Source of the DNA: DASQDN01 sp963844855
GTDB lineage: Bacteria > Acidobacteriota > Terriglobia > Bryobacterales > Bryobacteraceae
Length of the DNA: 64,000 nt
Direction of reading: 5' to 3'
Assembly (NCBI GenBank): GCA_963844855.1
Contig: CAWJQP010000034.1
Coordinates: forward strand, 131,640-195,639
In this document: one piece after another, positions 54,956 through 64,000 of the stretch
How the letters are laid out: the number at the start of each line of letters is the position of its first letter
Position numbering within the stretch: position 1 is the first letter of the stretch
The notes under the pieces: generated by a model
Told to the model about the DNA's origin: nothing
Database searches by the model: none
What the model saw: only the letters and a program-made list of their open reading frames with translations
Made by a program: the position numbers and the translations under genes

Positions 54956-56700
54956 GCCGGAGATAAGTTAAGCTTCTACGCATCATCGGAGGTGTTTCGC
55001 TGCGGAACGTGTATGACGCAAAACAAGCTGCAGTCTTAGGCGCGCTCGGCCGTTGCGGAATGGATCAGCCCGGAAGTCTTGCTTGCGAAGATCCTGGCTA
55101 CTCAACACTAAGAGGCAAGACGGCCGTCGAGTTGCAACAGGCTGTTGCAATGATTCTCGACACGCTAGGGCTGTAGAAACCCGATCTGCAAGCGATCGGT
55201 GTCCCCCGCGTACATGCCTTGCACGCGTTGTAATCCGTAGCGGAAAGTCGGATCTCTGTTGGAATAGTGCGGAGGTAGCTTGGTTGTGTGCGAGTCTTTG
55301 AGCTTCGCGAGGTCGGGAGAGCGAGCTTGGGACTCGGCTGTCCCTAATCTCAAGTACGTGCTGGGTCCTGAATGTGTCCAGAGCGAGCGATGATCGTGAT
55401 GCTCGGATAGATCATCGCTGCAATGGCTGCGATCCGATAGGCCTAACCGGTTACCAGGAGCCTGATTGACATCCGCCAGTGAACGCCAGCCAAACAGAAA
55501 GGCAGAGCGTTACCGCAGCGCCGAACTGCAATATGGTGATGCACCACGAGTTTCCAGAGGCTGCTCCACCGGTAGTGTGCGATCCATCCTGTAAGGACCG
55601 CTAGCAATAGCCTCATACATTCTGGTGAGCACGGCCCAGGTACCGAACTCCATCCGAAATGCCCAGGATTCTGCGGCCACGAGGTAGAACGTGCCGCCGA
55701 TCGACCCGGTACACGCCGAACCTACCCCTATCAGCGCCGGCCGCGCAGAGGCACACTTGGTTCACCGACGGGAGCGCCATTGGCATAGTGTAGCCCGAAG
55801 TTTCTGACGTAGAGGTTGGAGACGCCAGCTCGCGTAGATAGGAACGTTTGACTCCTAAGATGGGAGAAGCCCGGGTGGTGAGACCCAGGCCTCCAGCTCG
55901 CTAAGCAGAAGGAGGTGCCCGGGATGCACAGCCTGTTGTTACGGGCAGTGTTACGATCTCTTTTCGTGTTATTCATTCGGTCCTCGGTACCCTTCATTCG
56001 TCTCAAAGCTCATGAGCGGTTCACGAACATGAGACGATGCTGTTCCGCCCGTCAGGTCTTCGCCTCCTCGCAAACCTGCCCATTGCCATTTCCGCTGTTG
56101 CATGCGATAGGGCAAGCTTTCGAGTGACGCCAACAGGAGCAAACCTGCCCTGAATGCAGATAACCGCGGATATGGATAAAGCAACGCTGTGCTCACTCAA
56201 GCATGTGTTGGTTCAGCGTGAAATGGAGAACGGGGGTTCCCTGTTAGTGAGTATATGGCCGTTTTCGGCGGCCAGTGTTAACGACACCGCCCATAGTGGC
56301 TGGTAGGCAAGGCACCCTGCAGAAGCCGCAACTGGTTGCAAACAGAAATCACGTTGGCTGGTCCCCGCTTCATAACCCATTGACACAGGGTAGGGGTCGC
56401 AAAAACGATACTGGCTAGGGAAAGAAATCACTCATGACTCGATTCCGCAGGTCGCGGCGGACAATGTTCGTCAACGCTGGGCGATTTTGCGTACTGATGT
56501 CGTTCCCGGACGCGGCCAGTCTAGCAAACCACGGTTGACAGCGCCGCTGCAAGTCGTGGATACTGGCGACAGCGTGCGACAGGGCACCACCGTCCCGCGG
56601 CAAGGGAACAAATCCCACCTGCTTCGATTCAGACACCGTCCTTTGAATCTTCTTTCAGCCTGTATCAGCGGGTCACAGGCGCTCATGAAAGGAGATTTCC
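54956..56700. other. 1.7 kb without a recognisable gene
   Basis: No frame is convincing. At 54,975-55,178 the plus strand stays open without an ATG (RNVYDAKQAAVLGALGRCGM; TAVELQQAVAMILDTLGL), probably debris. At 55,180-55,340 a minus frame reads FRYGLQRVQGMYAGDTDRLQ IGF, also unrecognised. The rest has frequent stops in all frames. A good AAAGGAG lies 8 bases before the next ATG. Confidence 0.5.
55132..55150. repeat. Perfect 9-base palindrome
   Basis: TTGCAACAG and CTGTTGCAA are exact inverted copies around a single G. It lies inside an open but startless frame (VELQQAVAM), so it could be coding coincidence, or an operator site. Confidence 0.5.
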
Positions 56701-58311
56701 ATGACCACATCGAAGCTTCCTGCTCGTCCCTCCCTGGATTCTCTGCGCAAGCAAGCCAAGAAATTGGCGCGCGACATCGCTGCCGGCGATGCAGTCGCCA
56801 TCGGCCGGGCGCGTGCTCAGCTGCCTCAAGCCGAGCTGCCGTTGTCACAGCGTGATGCCCAGTTGGTGCTGGCGCGCGAATATGGGTTTCCAGGCTGGAG
56901 GGACTTGCTTAAGGAAGTAAAACAACGCCTCGGCAGAGGACTCGAGTGGGCCGTATCCGAAGCCCGCCGTATCATTCACGACAACAACGTCGAAGGTCTG
57001 CGGCAGTTGCTGGTGGAATATCCGGCGTTGCTGTCCTGGAAGGCGGATGAAGACGAGGGCGGGCTGCTCGGGATGGCTACCGGGTCCTACGGCGATAGCT
57101 TCGACCCAATTAGCGAGCAGCACTTCACGCGCGCGGCATGTGCCGAACTCCTGCTCGATGCGGGCGCGTTCGTTGCGCCGTCGATATGCGATGGAATCAT
57201 CGCTGCGCGCGCTAAGGTTCTGATCGATCTCTTTCACCGCCGAGGTCTTTTCCCCCAAGCGCTCAAGTTCTTTGCCGCGCTCGGTGATGCCGATAGCATT
57301 CGCACACGTCTGGATACGAATGCAGACGATCTTGCTGCGGTGAACGAAGCATTGATGTATGCGTGCCACCTCCAGCACGCAAGCGCAGCCGAGCTGCTGT
57401 TGGAACGGTCCATCGCCCTCGACGCCGAACTGGGAAGGAAGATCGATGGCGGCCCAGGACGTTCCGCATTTATTCAGTACTTCATCACGAACAAGCCCGA
57501 TGTTCACAGCCGCGATTCCTTCGCGCCTTGGCAGTCTTTTGTCAAACAACAAATCTTGCGCGCGCTGCACGAGGGAGACCTGACGTCGTTTGTTGACGGA
57601 CTGATGCGCGAAGCGTGGGTGCTGTCGGACGAACAGGTGGCATTCCAAGTCCGGCTGATCGAAGTCGCGGTACTCAACGATCGAGGAGCTTTCATTACCG
57701 CTCTTTTTGACCTCGATCCCGCTCTGGTTCACCGTCGCGTGCCGCCGCCATCGCAGGCTATTGAATTCGCATTCATTTATGTGAAGACCCATTTGCTTCC
57801 GCTGCTGATGCGGATCTGGCGGCTGCCCGACGATCTGGCGCACGCCGCTGGCAGCGGGGACCTCGCACGCTTGAGACGCTGGTTCGACGCGGATGGCAAA
57901 CCTGCACTCGGCGACCTCGCGAATCATTTTCCGGTTAACAATGCCCATTACTGCTCGGACTTCGTCAGCTGGTTTGGCGAGCGCCCCAATGCGCAGCGGG
58001 TTCTCGACACCGCGCTCGCATGGGCCGTCCTCAACAACAACTTCGAGATCGCCGACTTTCTTCTCGCGCACGGCGCCGATATCAATACGAACTGGTGCTC
58101 GCATGAGCCGGCCAGCATCCTGCATGAATTGGTGTGGTACAAAAACTGCCAAGCCATGCAATTCCTCATCGATCGCGGTATCGACATGACGATTCGGGAT
58201 TATCGGTGGGGCGCCACCGCCGAAGGTTGGGCACGTGTCGCCGCGAAAGATCAGAAGCTCGGGCAGTTCCTGCAGGATGCGCAACAACGGCGGGACCAGA
58301 CATCGCAGTGA
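56701..58311 (+). CDS. Ankyrin-repeat protein with acidobacterial N-terminal domain
   Basis: A 536-residue protein. The N-terminus (PSLDSLRKQAKKLARDIAAG, PLSQRDAQLVLAREYGFPGW RDLLKEV) is a helical domain often found before ankyrin repeats in acidobacteria. Degenerate ankyrin-like helices follow, clearest at the C-terminus: DTALAWAVLNNNFEIADFLL AHGADINTNW, ILHELVWYKNCQAMQFLIDR GIDMTIRDY. No signal peptide, so cytoplasmic. A strong ribosome binding site supports the ATG at 56701. Partners unknown. Confidence 0.85.
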   Translation: MTTSKLPARPSLDSLRKQAKKLARDIAAGDAVAIGRARAQLPQAELPLSQRDAQLVLAREYGFPGWRDLLKEVKQRLGRGLEWAVSEARRIIHDNNVEGLRQLLVEYPALLSWKADEDEGGLLGMATGSYGDSFDPISEQHFTRAACAELLLDAGAFVAPSICDGIIAARAKVLIDLFHRRGLFPQALKFFAALGDADSIRTRLDTNADDLAAVNEALMYACHLQHASAAELLLERSIALDAELGRKIDGGPGRSAFIQYFITNKPDVHSRDSFAPWQSFVKQQILRALHEGDLTSFVDGLMREAWVLSDEQVAFQVRLIEVAVLNDRGAFITALFDLDPALVHRRVPPPSQAIEFAFIYVKTHLLPLLMRIWRLPDDLAHAAGSGDLARLRRWFDADGKPALGDLANHFPVNNAHYCSDFVSWFGERPNAQRVLDTALAWAVLNNNFEIADFLLAHGADINTNWCSHEPASILHELVWYKNCQAMQFLIDRGIDMTIRDYRWGATAEGWARVAAKDQKLGQFLQDAQQRRDQTSQ

Positions 58312-58498
58312 AGCGACCAGGGGAATAACAGGCGTCCTGGCAAGTGTGACCTTCACTGCGAGACCGGCGCCCGCCTGGAGCAGATCAATCGGTGACGATC
58401 AAGCAATAATTCGCGACGCGTAGTGTTTACAATTGGCCGGACTCGGGCCGCGGCAACTTCTCGATAGTGGGTATACCGGAGATGGCTTTTTCGTTCTT

Positions 58499-59035
58499 TC
58501 ACGCAGCCCGCTGGCGACGAATCTGCCGCTGTTTTCGCGCCTCCTCCAGCTTCTGATCCCGCTCAGCATGAATCTTCTGCTGACGGCCGGCGAGCATGTT
58601 CTTCGGCGTGATGTAACCAGTGGCGCTGTTCAGTCGGACAGTGTTGTAGTGCTCGACATAGCGCTCCACCAGTCGTCGCGCATCGTCCAATGACAATGGC
58701 GTTCCCGGCCGGATGCATTCTCCCTTGAGCGATTTGTGCCAACGTTCGATTTTTCCGTTCGACTGGGGATAGTAGGGCGAAGTTCTGACGTGGGTCATGC
58801 CTGAGACCCGAACGAATTCCTTGAAGTCTTTGGCAATAAACTGAGGGCCGTTGTCCGAGATGATATGTGGCCGGGCGTCCGGGTACTGCTCCTTCGCCCC
58901 CTGCAGGATGATCTCGATATCTGCCTCGGTCATCGACTCCCGCAGATCCCAGTTCACGATGTAGCGGCTGCAGCCGTCCAGAATGCTGCACAGGTAGTAG
59001 AACGTCCCGCTGATGTTGATGTACTGCCGCGACAA
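58499..59035 (-). mobile_element. IS3-family transposase (integrase core), 5' truncated
   Basis: The minus strand encodes the rve catalytic domain: YYLCSILDGCSRYIVNWDLR ESMTEADIEIIL with the first Asp, PHIISDNGPQFIAKDFKEFV with the second Asp, VRTSPYYPQSNGKIERWHKS LKGECIRPGTPLSLDDARRL with the Glu, then GYITPKNMLAGRQQKIHAER DQKLEEARKQRQ. The DDE triad is complete, but the N-terminal orfA/HTH part is missing, cut at about 59036 right next to the ArsR promoter. The 186 bases between this remnant and the ankyrin gene contain no gene. Confidence 0.85.
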
Positions 59036-59044
59036 CTATATTCC

Positions 59045-59074
59045 TTGACACGTATATACGTGTAGGTATATTAT
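59045..59074 (+). promoter_or_regulatory. ArsR promoter with palindromic operator
   Basis: TTGACA at 59045-59050 is followed after 16 bases by TATATT (59067-59072), or after 18 by TATTAT. The perfect palindrome ACACGTATATACGTGT (59048-59063) overlaps the -35 box and fills most of the spacer, the classic position for ArsR-type autorepression. Transcription should start near 59079, exactly at the GTG start codon, giving a leaderless mRNA. Confidence 0.75.
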
Positions 59075-59078
59075 AGCA

Positions 59079-59420
59079 GTGGAATCCGTGTTCGAGATCA
59101 TTGCGGAGCCGAACCGCCGCGCGATATTGGGCCTGCTGGTCTCCTCACAACAGTCGGTTGGAGAGATCGAGCGTCAGCTTCGTATGCCGCAGCCGACCGT
59201 GTCAAAGCACCTGCGCGTGCTGCGCGAGGCCGGTTTCGTGGAATCCACGGTGGACGCACAGCGCCGTCTGTACCGGCTGAAACCTGAACCACTTCAGGAG
59301 GTGGATGCCTGGCTGGCTCCGTTCCGGCGGTTCTGGTCCGCTCACGTAGATGCTCTCGAACGCCACCTCGACCGTATGGATCAGTCAACGCCAACGAAAA
59401 GGAAGACAAGGAGAAAATAG
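59079..59420 (+). CDS. ArsR-family transcriptional regulator
   Basis: A 113-residue winged-helix repressor: VFEIIAEPNRRAILGLLVSS QQSVGEIERQLRMPQPTVSK HLRVLREAGFVES, then RRLYRLKPEPLQEVDAWLAP FRRFWSAHVDALERHLDRM. It belongs to the ArsR subgroup that is paired with SRPBCC/AHSA1 proteins; no metal-binding Cys cluster is present, so the ligand is probably not a metal. Starts with GTG at or next to the predicted transcription start. The next gene begins one base after its stop. Confidence 0.93.
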   Translation: MESVFEIIAEPNRRAILGLLVSSQQSVGEIERQLRMPQPTVSKHLRVLREAGFVESTVDAQRRLYRLKPEPLQEVDAWLAPFRRFWSAHVDALERHLDRMDQSTPTKRKTRRK

Positions 59421-59995
59421 ATGACCGATCGCGAGCAGTACACACCGGGTCCGGCCAGCGGGGCGCAGGTACGAAAGGACGGAGAGAAGTGGACGCTCAT
59501 TCTCGTGCAGAGAACTGCGCCACTCGCCGGAAAAGGTCTGGCAGGCGCTTACCGACCCGGCGCATCTGCGCGAGTGGGCTCCCTTTGACGCCGATGGGAG
59601 CCTGGGTACGGTTGGAACCACGGTGAAGCTCACCACGGTGGGAGCGCCCACGCCGCACGTTACCGAAACAACAGTGACACGAGCCGACGCTCCCAAGGTG
59701 CTTGAGTACAACTGGGGTGGCAACGATATCCGGTGGGAACTCGAAGCCTTTGGCGGCGGCACGCGCCTGACGCTGTGGCACAACATCGATCGCCGCTTCA
59801 TCTCAATGGGTGCTGCCGGGTGGCACATTTGTTTCGATGTTCTGGATCGCCTTCTCAGCGGACACTCCCATCGGCCGCATCGTTGCTGGCGAGGCGATGA
59901 AGTTCGGCGGCTGGCAGCGGCTGAACGCGGAGTATGCCAAGCAGTTCGGTATTGAAGCGCCGAACTGGCCGCCTCAGGCGGCTCCAAAGTCGTGA
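59421..59995 (+). CDS. SRPBCC/AHSA1-domain protein, two frameshifts
   Basis: Combining frames: MTDREQYTPGPASGAQVRKD, then (after an extra base near 59,507) ELRHSPEKVWQALTDPAHLR EWAPFDADGSLGTVGTTVKL, TETTVTRADAPKVLEYNWGG NDIRWELEAFGGGTRLTLWH, GWHICFDVLDRLLSG, then (after an extra base near 59,858) IGRIVAGEAMKFGGWQRLNA EYAKQFG. This is a START-like ligand-binding domain, typical partner of ArsR regulators of this subgroup. The two insertions resemble the indel pattern seen elsewhere in the final 5 kb. Confidence 0.85.
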
Positions 59996-60033
59996 ATCGA
60001 GGTGGATCGCAACAATGCGGATAGCAAAGCTCA

Positions 60034-60604
60034 ATGAGCACGAAAGGCAAGAGTTTGAAGAGGCACTACGACAACGTGAAGAACTGCTCAGCATTGAAAG
60101 CCCGTTTTGAGAAAAACATGAACCGCCATAAAGGTCTTGAATGGGCGAAAGTGCAAGCAAGGCTGGAAGCTAATCCTGAAAAGCTGTGGTCACTCAATGA
60201 AATGGAAAGAACTGGCGGTGAACCGGATGTTGTTGGTCATGATAAAAAGACGGGCGAATACATTTTTTATGATTGCTCGGCGGAAAGTCCTAAAGGCCGC
60301 AGAAGTGTTTGTTACGACCGTGAGGCGCTGGAGTCAAGGAAAGAACATAAACCAGAGAATAACGCTATTGACATGGCGGCCGCCATGGGCATTGAGCTTT
60401 TGACGGAAGAACAATATCGGGAGTTGCAGAAACTTGGAAAGTTCGATACGAAGACGTCGAGCTGGGTGAAAACACCTTCTGATATCAGAGAACTCGGCGG
60501 CGCCCTCTTTTGCTGATCGCCGCTACGACCATGTCTTCGTGTATCACAACGGCGCGGAATCTTACTATGCCGCCAGGGCGTTCCGTGGCTCGCTAAGGGT
60601 CTGA
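60034..60604 (+). CDS. DUF4256 protein, one frameshift near its end
   Basis: The product is highly conserved in appearance: SALKARFEKNMNRHKGLEWA KVQARLEANPEKLWSLNEME RTGGEPDVVGHDKKTGEYIF YDCSAESPKGRRSVCYDREA LESRKEHKPENNAIDMAAAM GIELLTEEQYRELQ. An extra T in the run at 60,507-60,510 breaks the frame after GGALF; the next frame continues ADRRYDHVFVYHNGAESYYA AR-FRGSLRV to the stop. Cytoplasmic, function unknown. Codon use is less GC-rich than its neighbours, which may indicate acquisition by transfer. Confidence 0.88.
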
Positions 60605-60639
60605 GTTTGGGTACGTGAGGGCGCAGATGGCATGTAATC

Positions 60640-60998
60640 AAGGTTCCAGTCGCCAGCTGCCGCGCTCCTGAGATCGAATCAGGCGGCGAGGTATTTGTTA
60701 GCGGATGCTCCGTCGAGACGGCGGCGTCGCTGAGGCATTTGCTAAAAAATCCCAAAACGCTTGGTGGAAGACGGGACTGACACCAGTTGTCTTCCGGTGA
60801 GGTTCGGACCCAAAGTGGCAGCACTGGCAAGTCGTGCCTCAAGCTTAGGGCCGGCTGCTGCCTGGAAAGTATGTGTTCGACATGGTGTGTTAAGTCGCAG
60901 TGCTGCTGACGCAGCAGGCAATATACGCAACGGTTATTCGCACGCCCCCGCACTAAGTCCCGCGTGGCAGCATCCACCACTAGCCGGGATTGGACCAA
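60640..60998 (-). pseudogene. HNH endonuclease remnant
   Basis: From 60998 the minus strand reads LVVDAATRDLVRGRANNRCV YCLLRQQHCDLTHHVEHI, the start of a common HNH nuclease with the CxxC zinc pair and HHxEH. After that the frame breaks; other frames show pieces such as FHQAFWDFL, where homologues have LFHPRxQxWxxHF. At least two shifts and stops are present, so it is inactive as written. Confidence 0.6.
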
Positions 60999-61169
60999 GC
61001 TGTCGCGCGGCTTTGAGCTTCAAAATAGAGATGAAGTCGGCAGCATTGATAGGACTCATATTCGGTACATCCATCGTCGCTGAGTACACCGTCGTTCGCC
61101 CGTTCTGCAAGGATATAGATCAGCGCCTGAACCGCAGGAACCCCTGCAAGAACAGACGAAGACCCCCCC

Positions 61170-61528
61170 TCAGGCTTCTTCTTTTGGGTCGGAACCAAAG
61201 CGTAGGATGTGTCCGTCCGGGTCGCTGACCTTCATCTCGAGCGCCCAGGAATAATTGACCGGGGCTTCGAGGATGGTGGCGCCTTTGACTTTGTACTCCT
61301 GGTGAAGCGCTTCGGCGTCTTCTACGCCGATCCAGACCCAGGTTCCGGGGTGGCCCTGGTCGCCTTCACAGAGGTAAATGCCTGCGCTATCGCGGGTAAC
61401 GAGGGTGAAATCGTCTCCTCCCCAGTCGGCATTTTCAACCCCAGGATGTTCACGTAGTAATCGACACTTCTGGCCATTCTTGCCACATTGAGTATCGGAT
61501 TGGCGCCTTCAAATCTGGTTCGCGTCAT
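61170..61528 (-). CDS. VOC-family (glyoxalase-like) protein, one frameshift
   Basis: Frame one from ATG 61528: RTRFEGANPILNVARMARSV DYYVNILG. After a missing base near 61,431, frame two: VENADWGGDDFTLVTRDSAG IYLCEGDQGHPGTWVWIGVE DAEALHQEYKVKGATILEAP VNYSWALEMKVSDPDGHILR FGSDPKEEA. This is a complete vicinal-oxygen-chelate domain with E in MKVxDPDGHxLRF. Function could be glyoxalase-, bleomycin-resistance- or dioxygenase-like. The single shift in otherwise perfect sequence looks like an error. Confidence 0.82.
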
Positions 61529-61649
61529 ATAGTTTACAAAGTCTTACACACGGTGAGCCGGTCGGAACATCTCATGAAGTGAGATAACTACGATTGTCCA
61601 GGAAGCTCCCAACGTTTCGCAACTGAGGCCTGTACCTCCTCCGCCGCCG

Positions 61650-62955
61650 ATGCGGAAGCGTTCGCGCAAGCACTGGGTGTTTGCAGCGGTGATCGTGCTG
61701 CTGGCGGCCGTTGCGTTCGGGGGTTGGCGATGGCAGGCCAAGCCTCCTGCGCCCGAGTGGGGGAGCGCTGAAGTTCGTCGCGGCACGGTTACCAAGAGCA
61801 TTAGCGCGACGGGGAAGGTGGATGCGCTGACGACCGTGAACGTCGGTAGCCAGGTATCGGGAACGGTGGCGAGATCTACGTCGACTTCAACTCGCCCGTG
61901 AAGAAAGGGCAGATCATCGCGAGCTCGATCCGTCGCAATTGCAGGCGCAGGTGACGCAGGCGACTGCCAATCAGATGTCCGCGACGGCAGCGATTCAGAC
62001 CGGCGAGAACGCGGTGTTGGGCGCGGATGCGGCGGCGCAGGCGAATGAGTCCAACGTGGAGCGAACCAAGTCCGTAGTGGCCGATGCGCAGCGGAATCTT
62101 GAGCTGACGGAGAATATGGTGAACGCGGGTGTGACCGCGCGCGCAGCTGGACTCGGCGAAGGCGGCGGTTGCGCAGGCAGCCGCTCAGCAACAGCAAGCC
62201 GTAGCGCAATGGAATCAGGCGAAGGCGCAGGCGCAGTCCGCGCGTTCGCAGGTGAACCAGGCGCGAGCCCAGGCGCAACAGGCCGCCGCCTCGGTGCAGT
62301 TGGCGAAGGTCAACCTGGAACACACGATCATTCGAGCTCCTATCGACGGCGTGGTGGTCGCCCGCAACGTGGACGTGGGCCAGACGGTGGCCGCGAGCTT
62401 CCAAGCTCCAACGCTGTTCCTGATCGCGAAAGATCTGCGCCAGATGCAGGTGCTTGCGGATATCGATGAAGCCGACATCGGGCAACTGGGTCCGGACAGC
62501 CGCGTGACGTTTACGGTGGACGCGTATCCGGCCGAACGTTCCAAGGCCGGATCGCGCAGATTCGGCTGGCGCCGCAGACTGTACAGAAGTGGTGACCTAC
62601 ACTGCTGTGGTCCAGGTGGAGAACCCGGAACTGAAGCTGAAGCCGGGAATGACGGCGAACGTTACCGCAATCGTGGCGGAGAAAAAAAACGTGATGACGG
62701 TGCCGAACGCGGCGCTACGCTTCCGCTGCGTCGCGCGCCGAAGCCCGACGGTATGGAAGATCGCGGGCGACGCAACTGAGCCGGTTCCGGTGAAGCTGGG
62801 AGTAACCGATGGCGTTAAGTCGGAAGTATCTCGGGCGCGTTGCAGCCAGGAGACAGATTGCGGTTCCGCAGATCGCGGCGAACGCGGGTCGGACGGCGCC
62901 TGCGGCGGCTACGCGTAATCCGATGATGCCGATGGGCCCGGGGAGGCGCCGATGA
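61650..62955 (+). CDS. MacA/HlyD-type efflux adaptor, indel-ridden
   Basis: Periplasmic adaptor of a tripartite efflux pump. Membrane anchor SRKHWVFAAVIVLLAAVAFG GWRWQ, lipoyl half VRRGTVTKSISATGKVDALT TVNVGSQVSGTV, long coiled-coil hairpin (QATANQMSATAAIQTGENAV; QARAQAQQAAASVQLAKVNL), second lipoyl half EHTIIRAPIDGVVVARNVDV GQTVAA, beta-barrel RQMQVLADIDEADIGQL and NPELKLKPGMTANVTAIVAE KKNVMTVPNAAL. At least six single-base indels break it (near 61871, 61920, 62147, 62537, 62591, 62830). The stop overlaps the next ATG (ATGA). Start ATG 61650 lacks a clear ribosome site. Confidence 0.85.
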
Positions 62956-63705
62956 GCAACGTTATCGATGTTCGCGACCTCCACAAGACCTACGACATCG
63001 GGCGAGGTGCGGGTTCACGCGCTGAAGGGCGTATCGCTCGCGATCGAGCCCGGCGACTTCGTCGCCATTATGGGTACGTCGGGCTCGGGCAAGTCGACGC
63101 TGATGAATATCCTCGGCTGCCTGGACCGGCCGACGTCGGGCTCGTACATGCTCGACGGAATCGATGTCTCGGAGTTGAACAAGGACGATCGCGCCGATAT
63201 TCGCAATCGGCAAAATCGGGTTCGTTTTTCAGGGATACAACCTGCTGCGGCGTACCAGCGCGATCGAAAATGTGGAACTGCCGCTCTTGTACGCGGGAGT
63301 TCCGGCGGCCGAGCGGGTCGACCGCAGCCGGTAAGCGTTGAGCCTGGTGGGTCTGGCGCATCGGGAAGACAGCTACCCGAACCAGCTTTCGGGCGGACAG
63401 CAGCAACGTGTCGCGATTGCGCGGGCGCTGGTGAACGATCCGTCGCTGGTGCTTGCGGACGAGCCTACAGGGAATCTGGACAGCCGCACATCGGTGGAAG
63501 TGATGAGCGTCTTTCAACGCTTGAATCGCGAGTCCGGGATCACGATCGTCCTGGTGACGCATGAACCGGATATCGCACAGTATGCCAAGCGCGTCATCGT
63601 TGTGCGCGACGGATTGATCCGGAACGATCAGCCCATCGTGAACCGGCGTGATGCGCGACGAACTCGAAAGATGCCCGCATGGACCAGGAGGTCGAAGCAT
63701 TATGA
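62952..63705 (+). CDS. MacB-type ABC ATPase, indel-ridden
   Basis: ATP-binding subunit of the efflux operon (LolD/MacB type): VIDVRDLHKTYDIG, VHALKGVSLAIEPGDFVAIM, Walker A GTSGSGKST, IGFVFQGYNLLRRTSAIENV ELPLLYAGV, signature QLSGGQQQRVAIARALVNDP, Walker B LVLADEPTGNLDS, switch VLVTHEPDIAQYAKRVIVVR DG. Extra bases near 63003 and 63211, and a compensating pair producing a TAA near 63,331, break the frame. Stop overlaps the permease ATG. Confidence 0.88.
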
Positions 63706-64000
63706 TCGGCGCAGTACTGAAGATCGCGTTGCGCGCGCTGGCGCGGAACAAGGGCCGGTCGGCGCTGACGATGCTCGGGATCATTATCGGCGTGGCGTCG
63801 GTGATTGCGATGGTCAGCTGGGTCAAGGCGCGCAGCAGCAGGTGCAGCAGCAGATCGAGAGCATGGGAACGAACATGCTCATCATCTCGGCGGGAAGCCA
63901 ACGAACGGGCGGCGTGCGGAGCGGAGCGGGCACCAGCACGACATTCACGCCGGAAGATCTGGAAGCGATTCTTCGGGATGCGCCAGCGGTGAGGACGCTG
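63702..64000 (+). CDS. MacB-type permease, 5' part only
   Basis: Begins MIGAVLKIALRALARNKGRS ALTMLGIIIGVASVIAMVS, the first helix of MacB-type permeases. After one missing base near 63,822 the next frame gives GQGAQQQVQQQIESMGTNML IISAGSQRTGGVRSGAG, TTFTPEDLEAILRDAPAV, the start of the periplasmic domain. A good AGGAGG lies 12 bases before the ATG. The gene continues past the window. Confidence 0.88.

Noticed and set aside
56845..58356. A 503-codon open frame on the minus strand
   Set aside because: It is fully antisense to the ankyrin protein, which has a strong ribosome binding site and recognisable domains; high GC in third positions creates such shadows.
1..64000. CRISPR arrays, rRNA genes, riboswitches
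   Set aside because: I saw no regularly spaced direct repeats of suitable length, no rRNA sequence and no recognisable riboswitch consensus.

Overview
The window looks like the chromosome of a Solibacter/Bryobacter-type acidobacterium (Acidobacteriota, Bryobacterales). The evidence is family content: a TIGR03437-type exported protein with the Solibacter C-terminal domain, two 'acidobacterial duplicated' MacB/FtsX-like permeases with PadR regulators, DUF1552/DUF1592 and DUF1549-DUF1553/DUF1501 planctomycete-cytochrome-type pairs, Tat-exported sulfatase and ceramidase-like proteins, and many exported proteins ending in Solibacter-like repeats. No database search was run; every family call is by eye from the sequence.

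Layout. 0-13.3 kb is ordinary chromosome: exported TPR protein, DMT-type transporter, AlaX-like tRNA editing protein, TIGR03437 protein, cysE, matrixin-like protease, a large M16 protease and the DUF1552/DUF1592 pair. 13.3-19.4 kb is a graveyard: a 3' tRNA-Gly fragment, a tyrosine-recombinase fragment, a frameshifted plasmid RepA, a DNA-ligase motif-I fragment, a MEDS sensor fragment, half an IS630 transposase and several broken exported proteins. 20-32.8 kb carries a broken permease, a truncated hemoglobin-ankyrin fusion, a HExxH exported protein, a PadR-ABC export operon with a clear palindromic operator, a cytochrome c-ankyrin-cyclase-like fusion and a second PadR-permease pair. 33.5-36.3 kb has a PepSY membrane protein with a damaged 5' end and a DUF1254/DUF1214 protein. 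36.3-39.3 kb is again debris (IS110 and IS630 pieces, a broken replication-relaxation-like protein).

39.3-45.2 kb is an intact block: a TPR/DUF3108-like exported protein translationally coupled to a histidine kinase and an OmpR-type regulator, then a two-repeat exported protein and a sulfatase facing it. 45.3-48.9 kb carries gamma-carbonic anhydrase, hisS and aspS, all interrupted by dozens of single-base indels although their protein sequences are otherwise excellent. 48.9-54.2 kb is an intact overlapping operon (ceramidase-like, DUF1549/DUF1553, DUF1501) and a small conserved protein. 54.3-55 kb is a VapBC toxin-antitoxin pair; 55-56.7 kb shows no gene. 56.7-64 kb holds an ankyrin protein, an IS3 remnant, an ArsR-SRPBCC pair with a textbook self-regulated promoter, DUF4256, HNH remnant, VOC protein and the start of a MacAB-type efflux operon, again with many single-base indels.

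The points most worth following up are the decayed integrative plasmid at 13.3-18.3 kb, the two unusual fusions (globin-ankyrin, cytochrome-ankyrin-cyclase), the duplicated permease tail next to the second PadR gene, and the sharply localised indel clusters, which are best explained as unpolished long-read assembly rather than biology because they hit essential tRNA synthetases.
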